This document shows positions 15,421 through 26,700 of a stretch of DNA of 64,000 nucleotides, piece by piece. The DNA is taken from NCBI GenBank assembly GCA_049324695.1, contig JBMOMJ010000005.1:144140-208139 (forward strand), given 5' to 3'. The DNA is from PMG-095 sp049324695. Its GTDB lineage: Bacteria > Myxococcota_A > Polyangia > Polyangiales > Polyangiaceae. The notes beneath the pieces were generated by a model that had not been told where the DNA came from, ran no database searches, and saw nothing but the letters and a program-made list of their open reading frames with translations. Numbering within the stretch: the stretch's first letter is position 1; each line of letters opens with the position of its first letter. The position numbers and the translations under genes are program-made.

Positions 15421-17283
15421 ATGGCAAATGGCCCGAATAACCGCCCTGAAAGTATCGGCTTGCCCGACACTGAAGAAGCGGATCGTTTAGCGGAGTTTTT
15501 CCGACCCAGCTGGGAAGTTGGCCAGCAGGCAGAGGCGCCAGCAGCGCAGCCGAAACCCGCAGCAACGCCTCAGGGGGCGTCGCCCACCGCGCCGGCCGCG
15601 CCCGCTCCAGCGGCACCGCCTGCAACCGCGCCTTCGGCACAACCCGCAGCTGCTCCGGCTGAGGCGGCTCCCGGCACGCAGCCTGCACCCGCTGCTCCAC
15701 CCGCGCGGGCGCCACAGGCCGAAGCAGCTCCGCCTCTGCCGCCGCCACCTCCACCTCCGGCGGCTTTAGCCGCGACGCAACCGATGCCAGCAGCAGCGGC
15801 ACCACCTCCGCCAGCGCCGATCGCAGCGACACAACCACTTCCGGCAGCTGCCGCCCCACCGCCGCCGCCGCCTCCACCTCCACCGGCGCCGATCGCAGCG
15901 ACACAACCGCTCCCGATGGCTGCTGCCCCTCCACCACCTCCGCCGCCCGCGCCAGCTCCGATAGTCAGCGCGCCTGCTGCGGCTGCCGCTCCACCACCAC
16001 CTCCGCCTCCCCCACCTCCTCCCGCGCCAATTGCTGAGGCAGCGCCGCAAGCGAGCGCGGGCGCGAGCAGTGAGGCACCTCCGCCCACTTCGGACGCGCA
16101 ACCTCCAGCGAGCACTGGGCGTAGCACCAAGCAGACGTTGCTCGGGTTGCAACCACCAACCCCGGAACAACGCGCTCAGGCGCTTGCAAGCTTGGCTGCG
16201 AGCGAAGCCGCACAGGCGGCTAGCAGTGAAAGCGCGACCACGGTGGACGTGACCTTCCCTGACAGCGAACCCACGCAAGTGCAGGTGAAGGCCGCAGAGC
16301 CCAGCAGTGCAACGAATCGCAAAGCAACGCTGCTCGGCATGGCGCCGGACGCGATGCAGCCACCACCGCCTCCGCCACCACCACCGCCTCCTCCAGAGCC
16401 CAAGGCTGGTGCGGCTACGCAAGTGGGCTTCGCGGCCCCGAGTGCAGTGGTGCCGACCTCACGCGCCGCCGCCGAAGAGCTGGCGCGCGAACAGGCGGCT
16501 CAGCGCGCTGCCACCGCCGCAGACGCGCCGACACCCATCGAGATCCCGATCAGCAGCCCCGAGTCGTGGCGTGGACCAGCTGCCAGCGAGGAAATCAAGC
16601 CGACCGGCGTCGCCAAGGCTTACCATCCGAAGACGGATGGCGCTCCGGCCGTCGTGGTTGCTGCCGATGCACTGCAAGCAGGGCAAGCAGCCGCAAAGGC
16701 CGAGCAGGCCGCTCACGCAGCCGCACGTCGTCGCAACATCAATGCCGTGACGATCCCGGGAACGGTGCGTGTCGTCCCTCGTGGCGCGGGCGCGACTCCC
16801 GAGATCGAGCCGATTGACATGGCGGCGCTCAAGCCGTCGCGCAAGCCGCTCGTTGTGGGTGCGCTGCTCCTGCTGTTGCTTGGTGGTGGCGGCGCGGCTT
16901 ACGCGCTGCGTGGCTCGTCGAAGCCAAAGCCGCCCGCGCCCGTCGCGGCCGAGACCACGCCTAGAGTGGAGGCACCCATACCTCCACCGCCCAGCCCGGA
17001 AGCCGTGGCAACGCCGCCCAGCGACGTCGCGCCGCAACCCGAAAGCACTCCCAGTGCAGCAGCAGCGCCGAGCGCTGCGCCCAACACCACCAGCGATGAA
17101 GGCAGCGCCAGCGCAGCCAAAACAGCCGCCGCCGCGCGTCGGCCTGCACCTGCACCAGCCAAACCAGCGCCAGCGAAGAAAGCGCCCGCTCCGGCTCCCG
17201 CCAAGCGCACTGCAGCACCGCAACCTGCAGCACCCACGCCAGCCAAGGCCAAGGGCGTGATCGTCCGCGATTCACCGTTTTGA
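15421..17283 (+). CDS. Proline/alanine-rich bitopic membrane protein with TLLG motifs
   Basis: A 620-residue protein of unrecognised family. Residues ~30-215 are extremely Pro/Ala-rich, with a repeated block of about 24 residues (PAPIAATQPLP followed by AAAPPPPPP). Two related motifs follow: STKQTLLGLQPP (about residue 237) and NRKATLLGMAPD (about residue 300). Similar TLLG/TMLG motifs recur in myxobacterial signalling proteins and could be threonine phosphorylation sites; that is a guess. One transmembrane helix (KPLVVGALLLLLLGGGGAAYAL, about residues 477-498) separates this cytoplasmic part from an Ala/Pro/Lys-rich tail. No catalytic domain is seen. The gene lies 60 bases from the divergent amidase gene and 70 bases before the TPR/PEGA-type gene. 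Confidence 0.75.
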   Translation: MANGPNNRPESIGLPDTEEADRLAEFFRPSWEVGQQAEAPAAQPKPAATPQGASPTAPAAPAPAAPPATAPSAQPAAAPAEAAPGTQPAPAAPPARAPQAEAAPPLPPPPPPPAALAATQPMPAAAAPPPPAPIAATQPLPAAAAPPPPPPPPPPAPIAATQPLPMAAAPPPPPPPAPAPIVSAPAAAAAPPPPPPPPPPPAPIAEAAPQASAGASSEAPPPTSDAQPPASTGRSTKQTLLGLQPPTPEQRAQALASLAASEAAQAASSESATTVDVTFPDSEPTQVQVKAAEPSSATNRKATLLGMAPDAMQPPPPPPPPPPPPEPKAGAATQVGFAAPSAVVPTSRAAAEELAREQAAQRAATAADAPTPIEIPISSPESWRGPAASEEIKPTGVAKAYHPKTDGAPAVVVAADALQAGQAAAKAEQAAHAAARRRNINAVTIPGTVRVVPRGAGATPEIEPIDMAALKPSRKPLVVGALLLLLLGGGGAAYALRGSSKPKPPAPVAAETTPRVEAPIPPPPSPEAVATPPSDVAPQPESTPSAAAAPSAAPNTTSDEGSASAAKTAAAARRPAPAPAKPAPAKKAPAPAPAKRTAAPQPAAPTPAKAKGVIVRDSPF

Positions 17284-17354
17284 ACGATCATCGGGTTCGG
17301 AGCGACAACTAGAAAGTAAGCAAGGTGATGCGAAAACCGATGTGCGAGGAGTCT

Positions 17355-18635
17355 ATGCCCAGCCTCAGCAACGAGCGATCGACGAGGCTGCCTCCCTTGA
17401 CTCGGAAGGAGTCTTTCTTGTCTTTGCTGTGCACGCCACGGCGCCTCTTGTTGGCAGGGTTGTTCAGCGCCTGCATCAGCGGCGTCGCAGCCGCCGAGGA
17501 CGATGCGACGACCGGCATCGCGCGCGAGCGCTTCAAAGAAGGCGTACAGTTTTTCGATCAGAAGCAATACGAGAAGGCTCGTGCTGCCTTTCTCCAGGCC
17601 TACGCGTTGAAGCGTCATCCCGCGGTATTGCTGAACCTGGCTCAGAGTGAGCTCCGTTCGGGCCACGAGGCAGATGCCGCCAAGCACTTTGCACAGTTCC
17701 TCCGCGAGGCGAAAGAAGCGACCGAAGCGGAGCGTCAGAGCGCAGATAGCGGCCTCACCGCCGCCAAAGCAGTGGTTGCTGAGCTGGCCGTCAATGTGGA
17801 CGAAGACGGCGCGGTGGTCACAGTCGACGGCAACTCGGAAGGGCAATCGCCACTTCCTGGGCCGGTCTATTTGACGCCCGGTTCTCACAGCATCACCGCG
17901 AAAAAAGAGGGGCGCGAGGTTTCGGTTCAGCTCACAGCGGTAGCTGGGCAATCTACGTCCACGAATTTGCGCCTTCGCAAAGCTGCCGCCGCCGCGGCAC
18001 CTGCCAGCGAAGGCGACGCCGACAAAGGCGACAAGGACAAGCCGGAGAAGCCCTCAACGAGCGAGAGCGGCGGCAGCGCCGAAACCGGCGACAGCCACGA
18101 GGCCGCGCCGTCCGCGAGCGTCAGTACCGAAAGCTCCTCCCGTCACCGCGTCGGGTTCTTCGAGTGGGCGGCGGGTTCGCCAGTAGCCTGGGTTGGAGGG
18201 GGTCTCACCGCCGTCGGCATCGCTGGTGGAATCGGCTTCGCGCTGGGCTCGCGACAGAACTACGATCATGCCGACGACGTCGCGAGTCAGATTCGCACTC
18301 AGGCGCCGAAGGACGGCATTTCGACGACCGACGGCATCTGTCAGGCGGCATCTCTGAGCAAACTCGCGATGGACTTGGGCAGCGAGCAGGCCGCTCGCTA
18401 CGCCAAGGCATGCAACCTATACGTGGACTACGTCGACAAGGGCGACAACATGAAGACGCTGTCGCTCGTCAGTTGGGTGGTGGCGGGTGCTGCAGCCGCA
18501 ACCACAGTCGTTGTCTACATCTTCGATGGAACGGCTCCGAACGAGTCCGCCAAACGCACTCCGGGCTTCCGCGCCAACGTAGCGCCGTGGGTCTCGGGTA
18601 CCGAGCGCGGTCTATTCGTCACCGGCAGTTTCTGA
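17355..18635 (+). CDS. Exported TPR protein with PEGA-like domain and two late membrane helices
   Basis: About 426 residues from the ATG at 17355, which has GAGGAG closely upstream; ATGs at 17328 and 17340 are alternatives. The signal peptide is RRLLLAGLFSACISGVAAAED. One or two TPRs follow (ARERFKEGVQFFDQKQYEKARAAFLQAYALKRHPAVLLNLAQSE), then a PEGA-like segment (VTVDGNSEGQSPLPGPVYLTPGSHSITAKKEG). A Lys/Glu/Ser-rich linker leads to a hydrophobic helix (PVAWVGGGLTAVGIAGGIGFALG) and a second one (SLVSWVVAGAAAATTVVVYIF). This architecture is common in Sorangiineae genomes, and its function is unknown. Its last 24 bases overlap the convergent FHA-sigma54 gene. Confidence 0.85.
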   Translation: MPSLSNERSTRLPPLTRKESFLSLLCTPRRLLLAGLFSACISGVAAAEDDATTGIARERFKEGVQFFDQKQYEKARAAFLQAYALKRHPAVLLNLAQSELRSGHEADAAKHFAQFLREAKEATEAERQSADSGLTAAKAVVAELAVNVDEDGAVVTVDGNSEGQSPLPGPVYLTPGSHSITAKKEGREVSVQLTAVAGQSTSTNLRLRKAAAAAAPASEGDADKGDKDKPEKPSTSESGGSAETGDSHEAAPSASVSTESSSRHRVGFFEWAAGSPVAWVGGGLTAVGIAGGIGFALGSRQNYDHADDVASQIRTQAPKDGISTTDGICQAASLSKLAMDLGSEQAARYAKACNLYVDYVDKGDNMKTLSLVSWVVAGAAAATTVVVYIFDGTAPNESAKRTPGFRANVAPWVSGTERGLFVTGSF

Positions 18636-19931
18636 AGCTGGCTGCCTGGCATGGAGCGCCGCGGGCCGACGCGCGAGCCACGAGCGAAACGTGCTGCGCG
18701 GGACGCCGGCGCTGCGCGCTGCGCGCGTGACGTTACCCTGATGTTGATCGAGTAAGGCCTGCGCATCGTCGGGATCGAGAACGGCGACGCGCGGCAACTG
18801 TCGCGCGCGTCCCACCTGCACGTGCTGGGACTGAATTTCCCGACCTGGGCTCAGCATGCTGGCGCGATACAAAACGCTGCCGAGCTCGCGCACGTTGCCG
18901 GGGAAGTCGTGATCCATCAAGCGGGATAGCGCGCCGCTGGAGAGCTCTTTCTCACCTACTTCCGCGCGAATTCGCCGTAACAGAGTGGAGGCCAGCTCCG
19001 GAATGTCGCTGCGTCGTTGGCGGAGCGGCGGGATCTCGATGACCACGGTGGACAGGCGGTGGAAGAGATCTCCTCGGAAACTCCCGGTGCTCACCCTTTC
19101 TTCGAGCGCAGCCCAACTCGCCGAAACGATGCGAACGTCGACGTGCATTGGATTGGGCGCACCGAGCGGGCGTAGCGAACCATCCTCCACCACGCGCAAC
19201 AACTTCACCTGAATGGCTGCAGGCAGATCCGCGATTTCATCCAAGAACAACGTGCCGAGATGAGCCTGCTCGAAGGCGCCCGCTCGGCTGTGCACCGCGC
19301 CGGTGAAAGCGCCTCGGCGGTGCCCAAACAGCTCTGCGTCGGCCAACGTCTCTGGCAACGCGCCGACGTTCAGCGGTACGTACGCGCCTGCTCGCTTGCT
19401 GAGCTGATGAATCGCGCGAGCGACCACATCCTTGCCGGTTCCGGACTCGCCTTGGAGAAGTATCGGCGCCCGCGTGCGCGCGTGGCGCCGAACTTCGGCC
19501 GCAACGCGGAGCATCCCCAGTGAACTGCCCACCAAACCCGGCACACTGTCGGTACAAGGAGCCTCTTCGTCGGCACCTGCATGCACGACCACGCTGGTGC
19601 GGCCGATGACGAACACCCCGGCGTGCGCCACACTAGCCCGCGCCACACGCACTGCTCCGACGTAGATGCCGTTCTTGGAAGACAAATCCTCGAGCTGAAT
19701 TCGGTCTGCGAACACCTCCAAGCGGCAGTGGCGGTGGCTCACTGCCGGATCCGCCACACGCAAATCGGCGTTTCGTCCGCTCCCGATGACCAGCCGGTCG
19801 CCCACCCGTAGGATGCGCGCCTGCCCGCCCTCGGCAGCCCCGACCTCCAGAATCCAAGGGCCGCAAGCTTGGGCGCAACGGAGCTCGACGGTGTCTGATG
19901 TTTCGGTGTTGGAAGCACTGAGCGTGTGCAT
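18612..19931 (-). CDS. FHA-domain sigma54-dependent transcriptional activator
   Basis: A 439-residue bacterial enhancer-binding protein. The N-terminal FHA domain (about residues 27-120) has the phospho-Thr-binding residues in VIGSGRNADL, VSHRHCRLE and SSKNGIYV. The AAA+ sigma54-activation domain has Walker A GESGTGKD (161-168), an intact GAFTGA loop (207-212), Walker B TLFLDEIADL and the arginine-finger region. A Fis-type HTH closes the protein (ALLDQHQGNVTRAARSAGVPRSTFRSWL). Replacing the receiver by FHA puts it under Ser/Thr kinase rather than His kinase control; this class is expanded in myxobacteria. The operon it regulates is unknown, and no sigma54 promoter was recognised nearby. Confidence 0.94.
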   Translation of the reverse strand: MHTLSASNTETSDTVELRCAQACGPWILEVGAAEGGQARILRVGDRLVIGSGRNADLRVADPAVSHRHCRLEVFADRIQLEDLSSKNGIYVGAVRVARASVAHAGVFVIGRTSVVVHAGADEEAPCTDSVPGLVGSSLGMLRVAAEVRRHARTRAPILLQGESGTGKDVVARAIHQLSKRAGAYVPLNVGALPETLADAELFGHRRGAFTGAVHSRAGAFEQAHLGTLFLDEIADLPAAIQVKLLRVVEDGSLRPLGAPNPMHVDVRIVSASWAALEERVSTGSFRGDLFHRLSTVVIEIPPLRQRRSDIPELASTLLRRIRAEVGEKELSSGALSRLMDHDFPGNVRELGSVLYRASMLSPGREIQSQHVQVGRARQLPRVAVLDPDDAQALLDQHQGNVTRAARSAGVPRSTFRSWLARRPAALHARQPASETAGDE

Positions 19932-20004
19932 GCATCCCTAGTCGGTCAGGGCACGCGCCGGTTTCGGGTTTTCCACCACCGGACGGCGGTGCTAAGTGGC
20001 GGCC

Positions 20005-20679
20005 ATGTTCGGCCCGCGTCTGCTTCGTTTCACCCTGCTCCTCGCCGCCTCGCCTGCCCTCGCCGCCGCGCCCGATCCGGCGCCCGTGCAAGCGCCGGCC
20101 GAGGAAACCGAAGGCGAAGAGCTCCCGCCGCTGATCCCCGCCGCGAAGGACGCTCTTTCGGGGCACCTATTGATTGGCGCAAGCGGCCTTGGGCTGCTGC
20201 CCATTGCGATGCTGGATGGGAAAACCAGCTTCATGGATCGCGCCGGGCTCGGTGTCGGCGCACAAGGGGATCTCGGCATTGGCATCGGCCGCAACCTCGC
20301 GATCGGTGTGTTCGGCGAGTACGCGCATTTCTCGAGCTCGTCGGATTGCTCGAGCTGCAAGACAGATACGCTGAGCGTGGGCCCGTTCGTGCGTTACCAC
20401 TTGGTGCAGGGGACGCGCTTCGATCCGTGGCTCACGCTCGGTGTGGGCTACCGAAAACTCACGGCGAGCGGCGCGCCCGGCGAGGTGGAGTATACGGGCA
20501 TCGACTGGGCTCGCGTTGCGCTCGGCGGCGACTGGTACGCGCTCAGCCAGCTCGGCTTCGGTCCTTACGCGCAAGCCACGCTCGGTACGTTTACGGATCG
20601 ACCTGCGGGCACCAGCGCAACCGTTTACGGCACCGTGAATCTGGGCTTCCGCTTCGTGATCGATGCTCAGGGGCGCTAG
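20005..20679 (+). CDS. Small outer-membrane beta-barrel protein
   Basis: A 224-residue exported protein; the ATG at 20005 is preferred over an upstream GTG at 19996. The signal peptide is LLRFTLLLAASPALAAA. After an acidic Pro/Glu linker the rest alternates hydrophobic and polar residues with Gly/Tyr turns (GLGVGAQGDLGIGIGRNLAIGVFGEYAHF; FGPYAQATLGTF) and ends in strand-like YGTVNLGFRFVIDAQGR, consistent with an 8-stranded barrel. The segment SSSDCSSCKTD could form a small disulfide loop at the surface. It lies downstream of, and convergent to, the giant gltI gene, where gltJ is found in M. xanthus. It is not a GltJ homologue. Confidence 0.75.
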   Translation: MFGPRLLRFTLLLAASPALAAAPDPAPVQAPAEETEGEELPPLIPAAKDALSGHLLIGASGLGLLPIAMLDGKTSFMDRAGLGVGAQGDLGIGIGRNLAIGVFGEYAHFSSSSDCSSCKTDTLSVGPFVRYHLVQGTRFDPWLTLGVGYRKLTASGAPGEVEYTGIDWARVALGGDWYALSQLGFGPYAQATLGTFTDRPAGTSATVYGTVNLGFRFVIDAQGR

Positions 20680-20703
20680 CCGCCGTCGCACGAAATAGCG
20701 AAA

Positions 20704-20730
20704 CGCGGCGTGCTCCGAGGAGTCGCCGCG
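20704..20730. terminator. Hairpin between convergent barrel gene and gltI
   Basis: CGCGGCG (20704-20710) pairs with CGCCGCG (20724-20730); a short inner CTC/GAG pair is possible. It sits between two convergent stop codons, so it is a probable bidirectional terminator without a clear T tract. Confidence 0.45.
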
Positions 20731-20748
20731 CTTCGCCTGGTTCCGTTG

Positions 20749-23700
20749 CTACTCCGTCGCGATCGTGATGCCGAGCGCGCGCCGGACCTCGAAGTAGTGC
20801 TCGCTCACGAAGTACGTGAGGAGCTCCTTCATCTTGTCGGCGGGCGTGGCGTCACCCGGCAGCTGCGGCTCTGCCGCCAGAATCTTGCGCGGAATGTCGA
20901 GATCGCCGGCCACGATCAGACCGGCGCGGCACGCCGAGATTTCGACGGCTTGGTTCCAGCGTTTGATGTTGGCCTTGGCGCCATCGTCGAGGAAGCGCTT
21001 CACCACCGCACGCAGACCATCCAGGTGAATGGGCTGCATGTACTTGGCGAGCTCCTGAGCGGTGCCGCGGATCTGAGCCGCCATGTCTTGCGGCATGGGT
21101 GTGTTCGGATTTGCCAACATCACGCCCGCAAAGAGCATGATGGTGAGCTCAGCCTGCGAGGGGAACAGCGTGCGGATGTAGTGCTCCTCGCGGTAGTACG
21201 CGAGGTGACGGCCGCACATGAAGGTGAGCTCCGGCGGGCTGAAGCCGGTGAGCACCGTCTGGCCCGCAACCGACGCACGCGGGTTGGCAGCGACCGCCAC
21301 GATTGCGCCCGGCACGTCGTTGCGTACGTAGAGTTCTGGCGGTTGCACGCCGAGAACCTGCGACGCCCAGCCGAAGGTCTTGGCGAACGTTACCGTTGAC
21401 GTCATCGGATCCTGACGGAACCGCTTGTCGAGCACCGGCACCTTGTTCTGCATCTGCAGCTGATGAATCTTGGCGTTGAGCGCAGCGGGCGCGATCATCG
21501 CGAAGATCTGCGACACGTGGATGTTCTCGTCTTCGTGGAAGACGTGCTTCATCCACATCTCGTTGTTCAGACGGCCCTTCACCTGCAGCATGCCTTGCGG
21601 GCGATAGTCCTCGAAGAAGCGGTTCTCCTCCGGATCGGCTTTCTTCAGGAAGACCATCGCCGCGGCGAGGCACCAGGCCTCGTCGTAGGATTGCTTCTGT
21701 AGGTACAGACGATACAGCGCGCGGTAAGCATCAACCTTGAGCGGATCGGCCGCCAAGATGATGCGCTGCTCCTCGATCGCCTCGTCCCAGCGCTCGCTCA
21801 CCTCGTAGAGCTCTGCGAGGATTTGGCTATCCAAGAGCTGACCGGGGCTGGTCGTCGCCGCCATGCGGAACGCCTCGATCGCGGGCTCTGTTTGCTGCAA
21901 GCGATCGCGGTAAATCACGCCGAGTTGATGCCACAAAGTGTGCTCGAGCTCGGCGTTGCCCTTCCCTGCCACGCGATGGAGCATCTTGCGATACGAACGC
22001 TCCAGTGCCTTCCAGTTCTTCTGCTGGGTGAGCACCTTGTTGATGCGCTCGAACGCCTCGAGGTAGCCCGGGTTCAAGTCGAGCGCCTCGTTGAACAGCT
22101 CCACGGCTCGATCCACGTCCTGGATCTTGTCGCGGTAGATCTGCGCCTGCGTGAACAAGTAGCGAGCGCGTAGCTCCGGCTTTTCCTCGAGCGCAGCGAT
22201 CTGGTCGAGCGAGCTGACCATCTTCTGCCAGTCGGAAGCAGCCTGGTAGAGCTGCAGCAACTTGTGCAAGAGCACGTGGTCGCGCGGCTTGAAGTCGAGC
22301 GCCTCCTCCAGAGCCTCGATGGCCTTCTGAGGATTCTTCTCGCGCTCCGACCAGATCTCACCGATCTCGTTCAGGATGCGGAAGCGCTCCTCGGGATCGG
22401 TAACGCTATCCAGGATTTGGCGCTTGTAGGCGGCGACCTGCTTCCAGTCGTTGTTCTTCGAGTAGACGCCGATCAACGCATCCAAGGTGGGGCGGTGATC
22501 GCTGATCAGAGCCAGCGCCTTCTCGTAGTTGTTGATGGCCTGACGCGCCTGTCCCTGCTCGCGCTTGATGCAGCCGAGTCGGTAGTAGACGTCCGTGCGT
22601 GCCAAGGTGTCTTCCTCGGCGAGTGACGTCAGCACCTTCTGGTAGTTGGTGAGCGCCGTGGGCCAATCGCGTAGCTCGAAAGCGACGTCGGCTACGCCTC
22701 GAATACTCTCCTGATCGGTGAGATCGAGCTGGTTCGACGTCTGGTACGCCTTCAGCGCCTTGTCGTAGTTGCCGAGCGCCGCGTGCACCTTGCCGAGCAG
22801 CTTGTACAGCGTGTGCTGCTCCGTGCGGTCCTTGTTCTTGCTCTTGCGGACCAGCATCTCCGCGAGCGGCTCGGCCTGTGCCCAGCGCTCCGTGCGCGCG
22901 TACTCCTCCACCAACGGGAGCGCCGCTTCTTCGCAATCCTCGTCGCACTGAATCGCGAGCTCGTAGGCTTGAATCGCCAGGTCGTGCTCGCTGAGCATTT
23001 CATCGCGCAACTTGCCGAGCTCGACCAACAGGCGCGCACGCGCGCGCGGCGCCTGCGTGTTCAGCTGCTCTTGCTCGAGGTAGCGCGCGGCGCGGTCCCA
23101 GTCGGACTCGTCGATCGCGATCGTGCGCAGCGCGGCCAAGCTTGGCAGGTGCGAAGGATCGAGATCGAGCGCCATCTCGAAGCGCTCCTGGGCGGACACG
23201 CGATCGCCGAGCTTCTCGTCGAGCGCCTTGCCGATGCGGTAGTACATATCGACGCGCTGCTTGCCGTCCGTGGTGAGATCGGCAACGCGCGTCATCGACT
23301 CGATGGCTTGCGCGGTATCGCCCTGCTTCTCGTAGAGTTTGCTCAGGGCTTCGAGCGCCGGCACGTTGGTGTCGTCGAGATCGACGATGTTGCGATATGC
23401 GTCGATGGCGCGATCCGTGTCGCCGACCTCGTCCGCGAAGATGACGGCCATCTGCCCATAGAGCTCGGCCTTGGTCTGCGTGCTGACCGACTCCACGATG
23501 TGGCGCTCGTAGGTGTTGATCAAATCGAGCCACTGCTTGAGGCGCCGGTAGCAGCGTGCCAAAGCAACGTAAGCGCGCTCCTCACCAGGCGAGATCTCGA
23601 TGGCTTGCTCCAAGCGCTGAGCCGCCAAGTCCGGCTTGAGGAAGTGCTCCTCCTGAATCTGAGCCAGCTTCAGCAGGACTTCGACGCGCTCGCGCTCCGT

Positions 23701-26700
23701 CTCGACCACCTCGAGCTGCCGCTCCAGTACGTCGACTAGATCGGGCCAATCGTTGACGCGCTCGCAGATGCGCTCGAGGCCGCGCAGCGCCTGCAAGCTG
23801 CCGCCGTCGAGCTCCAGCACCTCGCGATACACCTTGCCCGCGCGCTCGAAATCACCGAGCTGAGTTTCGTACAGGTTCGCCGCCTTGAGCTTGTAGCTCG
23901 CGACCTGGTCGGAGTCGCCCAGCGCCTTGACCTTGCTCGCCAGGATCTGAACCAAATCAGAGTACTGGCCGCGCTCTTCATAGATGCGCTCGAGCGCGCT
24001 GAGGCCCGGCAGGAACAGCGGGTCGACCTCCAGGGCGCGCTTGTAATACGTGATGCCCTGATCGAGCTGACCCATGTTCTTTTCGAGCAGCTCGCCGAGC
24101 TCGACCAGCACGACCTTGCGATCCTCGTTGGCGACCGCCACGTCGTAGGCGCGAGTCAACGTCTCGCCAACCTTCTGCCACTGACCCTGCTGGCGATGAA
24201 TCGCCGCCATTTGACGCAGGACCTGAACGTTGTTCGGGTCGAGCGCCATGATCTGCTGGTAGTAGGGCTGCGCGTACTCGGGATGGCCGAGGTTCTCGCC
24301 GTACCACTTGCTGATGCGTAGGCAGAGCTGGATCTTCTTCTTGTCCTCGGTCTGCTCCGGCAACCACGCGTTGGCGGTGCTCATCAGCTCGCCCCAGCGT
24401 CCCGTGGCCTGCGCCATGAGCTCCAGGTAACGCGCCGTTTCGTCGTCGCCGTAGTCTTCGCTGAACGCATTCAGCAACGCGTCGAACGCCTGGTTCTTGT
24501 CCGACATCTTCTCGTCGAACACACGCGCGATGCGTCGCAGCAGGTCGTTGCGCTCTGCCACCGACTCGCGTGAATCGAGCCGATTCAGATACAGTTCGAC
24601 GAGCTGCTCCCAGCGGCCCGCGGCCGTATGCAGACGCTCCAGAGCCTCGAAGGCTTCCTGGTGAGTGGGCTCGATCTCGAGCACCTTGTTGAACGCCGCC
24701 GTGGCCTGGTCGTAATCACTGACTTCCTTACGCCAGATCTCGGTGACCTCGAGCAGCTCGCGGATCTTCTCGGCGGGCTCCGAAAGCGCGTCGGCGCGGC
24801 GCATCTTGACCGAGATGACGTCTACCCAACGCTCGTCGGCGCGGTAGATCTTCTCGAGTTCGGCCATCGCCTCGAAGTCGCTGGGCTCGCCTTCGAGCAA
24901 ACGCTGCCAGGCATCCGCCGCCTCGAAGGGCTGCGCCAAAGTCTCGCCGTAGGTCTTGCCGAGCTCGCGATACACCGCAGTGAGCTCCGCGGGGTCGAGC
25001 ACGGAAGCAGCGCGATCGATGGTCGCGTGCAGCGCCGTCACCAACTCCTGAGCGTCCTTGCGGGTGCGCCATACATCCGCGATGGCGCGCAACGCAGTCA
25101 CGTTCGAGAAATCGATGTCGAGCACACGCTGCCAGGTCTCCAGCGCTTCGTCGTCGCGGTTCAGGCGCTCCGCGAACAAACGCGCGCGCCGAGTGAGCAC
25201 CGCCACGCGATCCTCGTCGCTCTCGGCGATGTCGAAGTGCCTCTCGAGCACGTCTGTGAGCTCGGCCCACTTGCCCTGCTGCTCGTAGAGACCGGCGAGC
25301 GCGCCGAGCGCTTCCGGATCTTCACCGCGCAAGTCGAGCACGCGCTTCCAGCCTTCGACCGCTGCGTCGATGTTGCCCAGCCGCTCGGCGGCCACGTGCG
25401 CCATCTTCGCGCGGATCTCGGCTTCTTGAACGTCGCCGACCGCATTGTCGAGCTCGCGCTGGTAAACCTTGTCGAGCTCGACGTAGTTGCCAGTCTGCTC
25501 GTAAATGCGGCCGAGCGCTTGAATCGCGCCTTCGTTCGCCGGTTCGAGCGTATCGAAGATGACGCGATACGCGCGGATGGCGTTGCCGACCTGGTTGAGC
25601 TTCTCCTCGTAGACTTGGCCGAGGCGGGAATACAAATCGACCTTGTCGTGTGTCTCCTGCGCGGAGGTCGCCCGCTGCTCGAGGATCTCCGCGAGCTCGG
25701 GCCATTGTTCGAGCGACGAGTAGATGCGATCGAGGTTGCTGAGCGCATCCTGCTCTTCCGGCGCGACGGTGAGCACGTAGCGGTAGCTCGCTTCGGCCTT
25801 GGCTACGTCTGCCAACTCTTCTTCGAACACACGCGCGAGGCGCTTGCCGATCGCGGCTTGCGTCGACGCTTCGATGCCCTCTTGGCTCAGCACGTCGGCG
25901 TAAGCGTTGGCGAGCTGCTCCCAACCGCCGTCGAGCATCGCGGCCAAGCGCTCGATTTCTTCACCCGTGCGCTCGTCGAGCGGGCTCTCCTTGATTGCCC
26001 GCACGTGCACGTCGAACGCCATCACCGGATCGAGTAGGCGCTCCTCGGCGTCTTCCGCGATGCGGTGATACATGGCGACTCGCTCTTCGCGATCCGTGAT
26101 GTGCAGAAGCTCGGCTTCGCGAACGCGAATCAGCTTCTCCCACTCTGACGACGCCTGATACAGCGGCTCGAGGATCTGCGCGATCTCCGGCTGCTTCACG
26201 CCGCTCTCGAACAAGGCTTCGAGCGCTCGCAGCGTGTCTTCGTGTTCCGGCGCAGCGCTCAGCACCTCGCGGTACGCACCAATCGCACGATCGAGATCGC
26301 CGAGTCGTGTTTGGTAGACCTGGCCCAAGCGGTACTTGAACTCGAGGATCTCGTCCGGGCTCTGGCCGATCTCCGCTTCGCGGCTGAGCACCTCGGCGAG
26401 GTCCGCCCACTTCTCGGTGGACGTGAACAACCGATCGAGAGCACGCACGGCGCTCTGGTTTTCAGGATCCGCCGCGAGCACCTGGCGATAGCGAGCCACC
26501 GCCATGTCCACATTTTCGAGCTGGACTTCGTAGACCTGCGCAGCACGCAAGCCGAGCTCGATGAAGCGCGCGGGGTCGTCCTCGCCAGCCAACTTGTCGA
26601 GCTCGGCGTCGTAGAGCTCGGCTACTTGCGGCCAGCGCTCGATCATCATCGCCAGGCGCTCGAACGCGCCCAGAGACTCTTCATTTTGGCTGTCGACCTG

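Noticed and set aside
15570..16130. Glycine/alanine-rich ORF (GGGGGG repeats) on the minus strand
   Set aside because: It is the reverse complement of the proline tract of the plus-strand gene.
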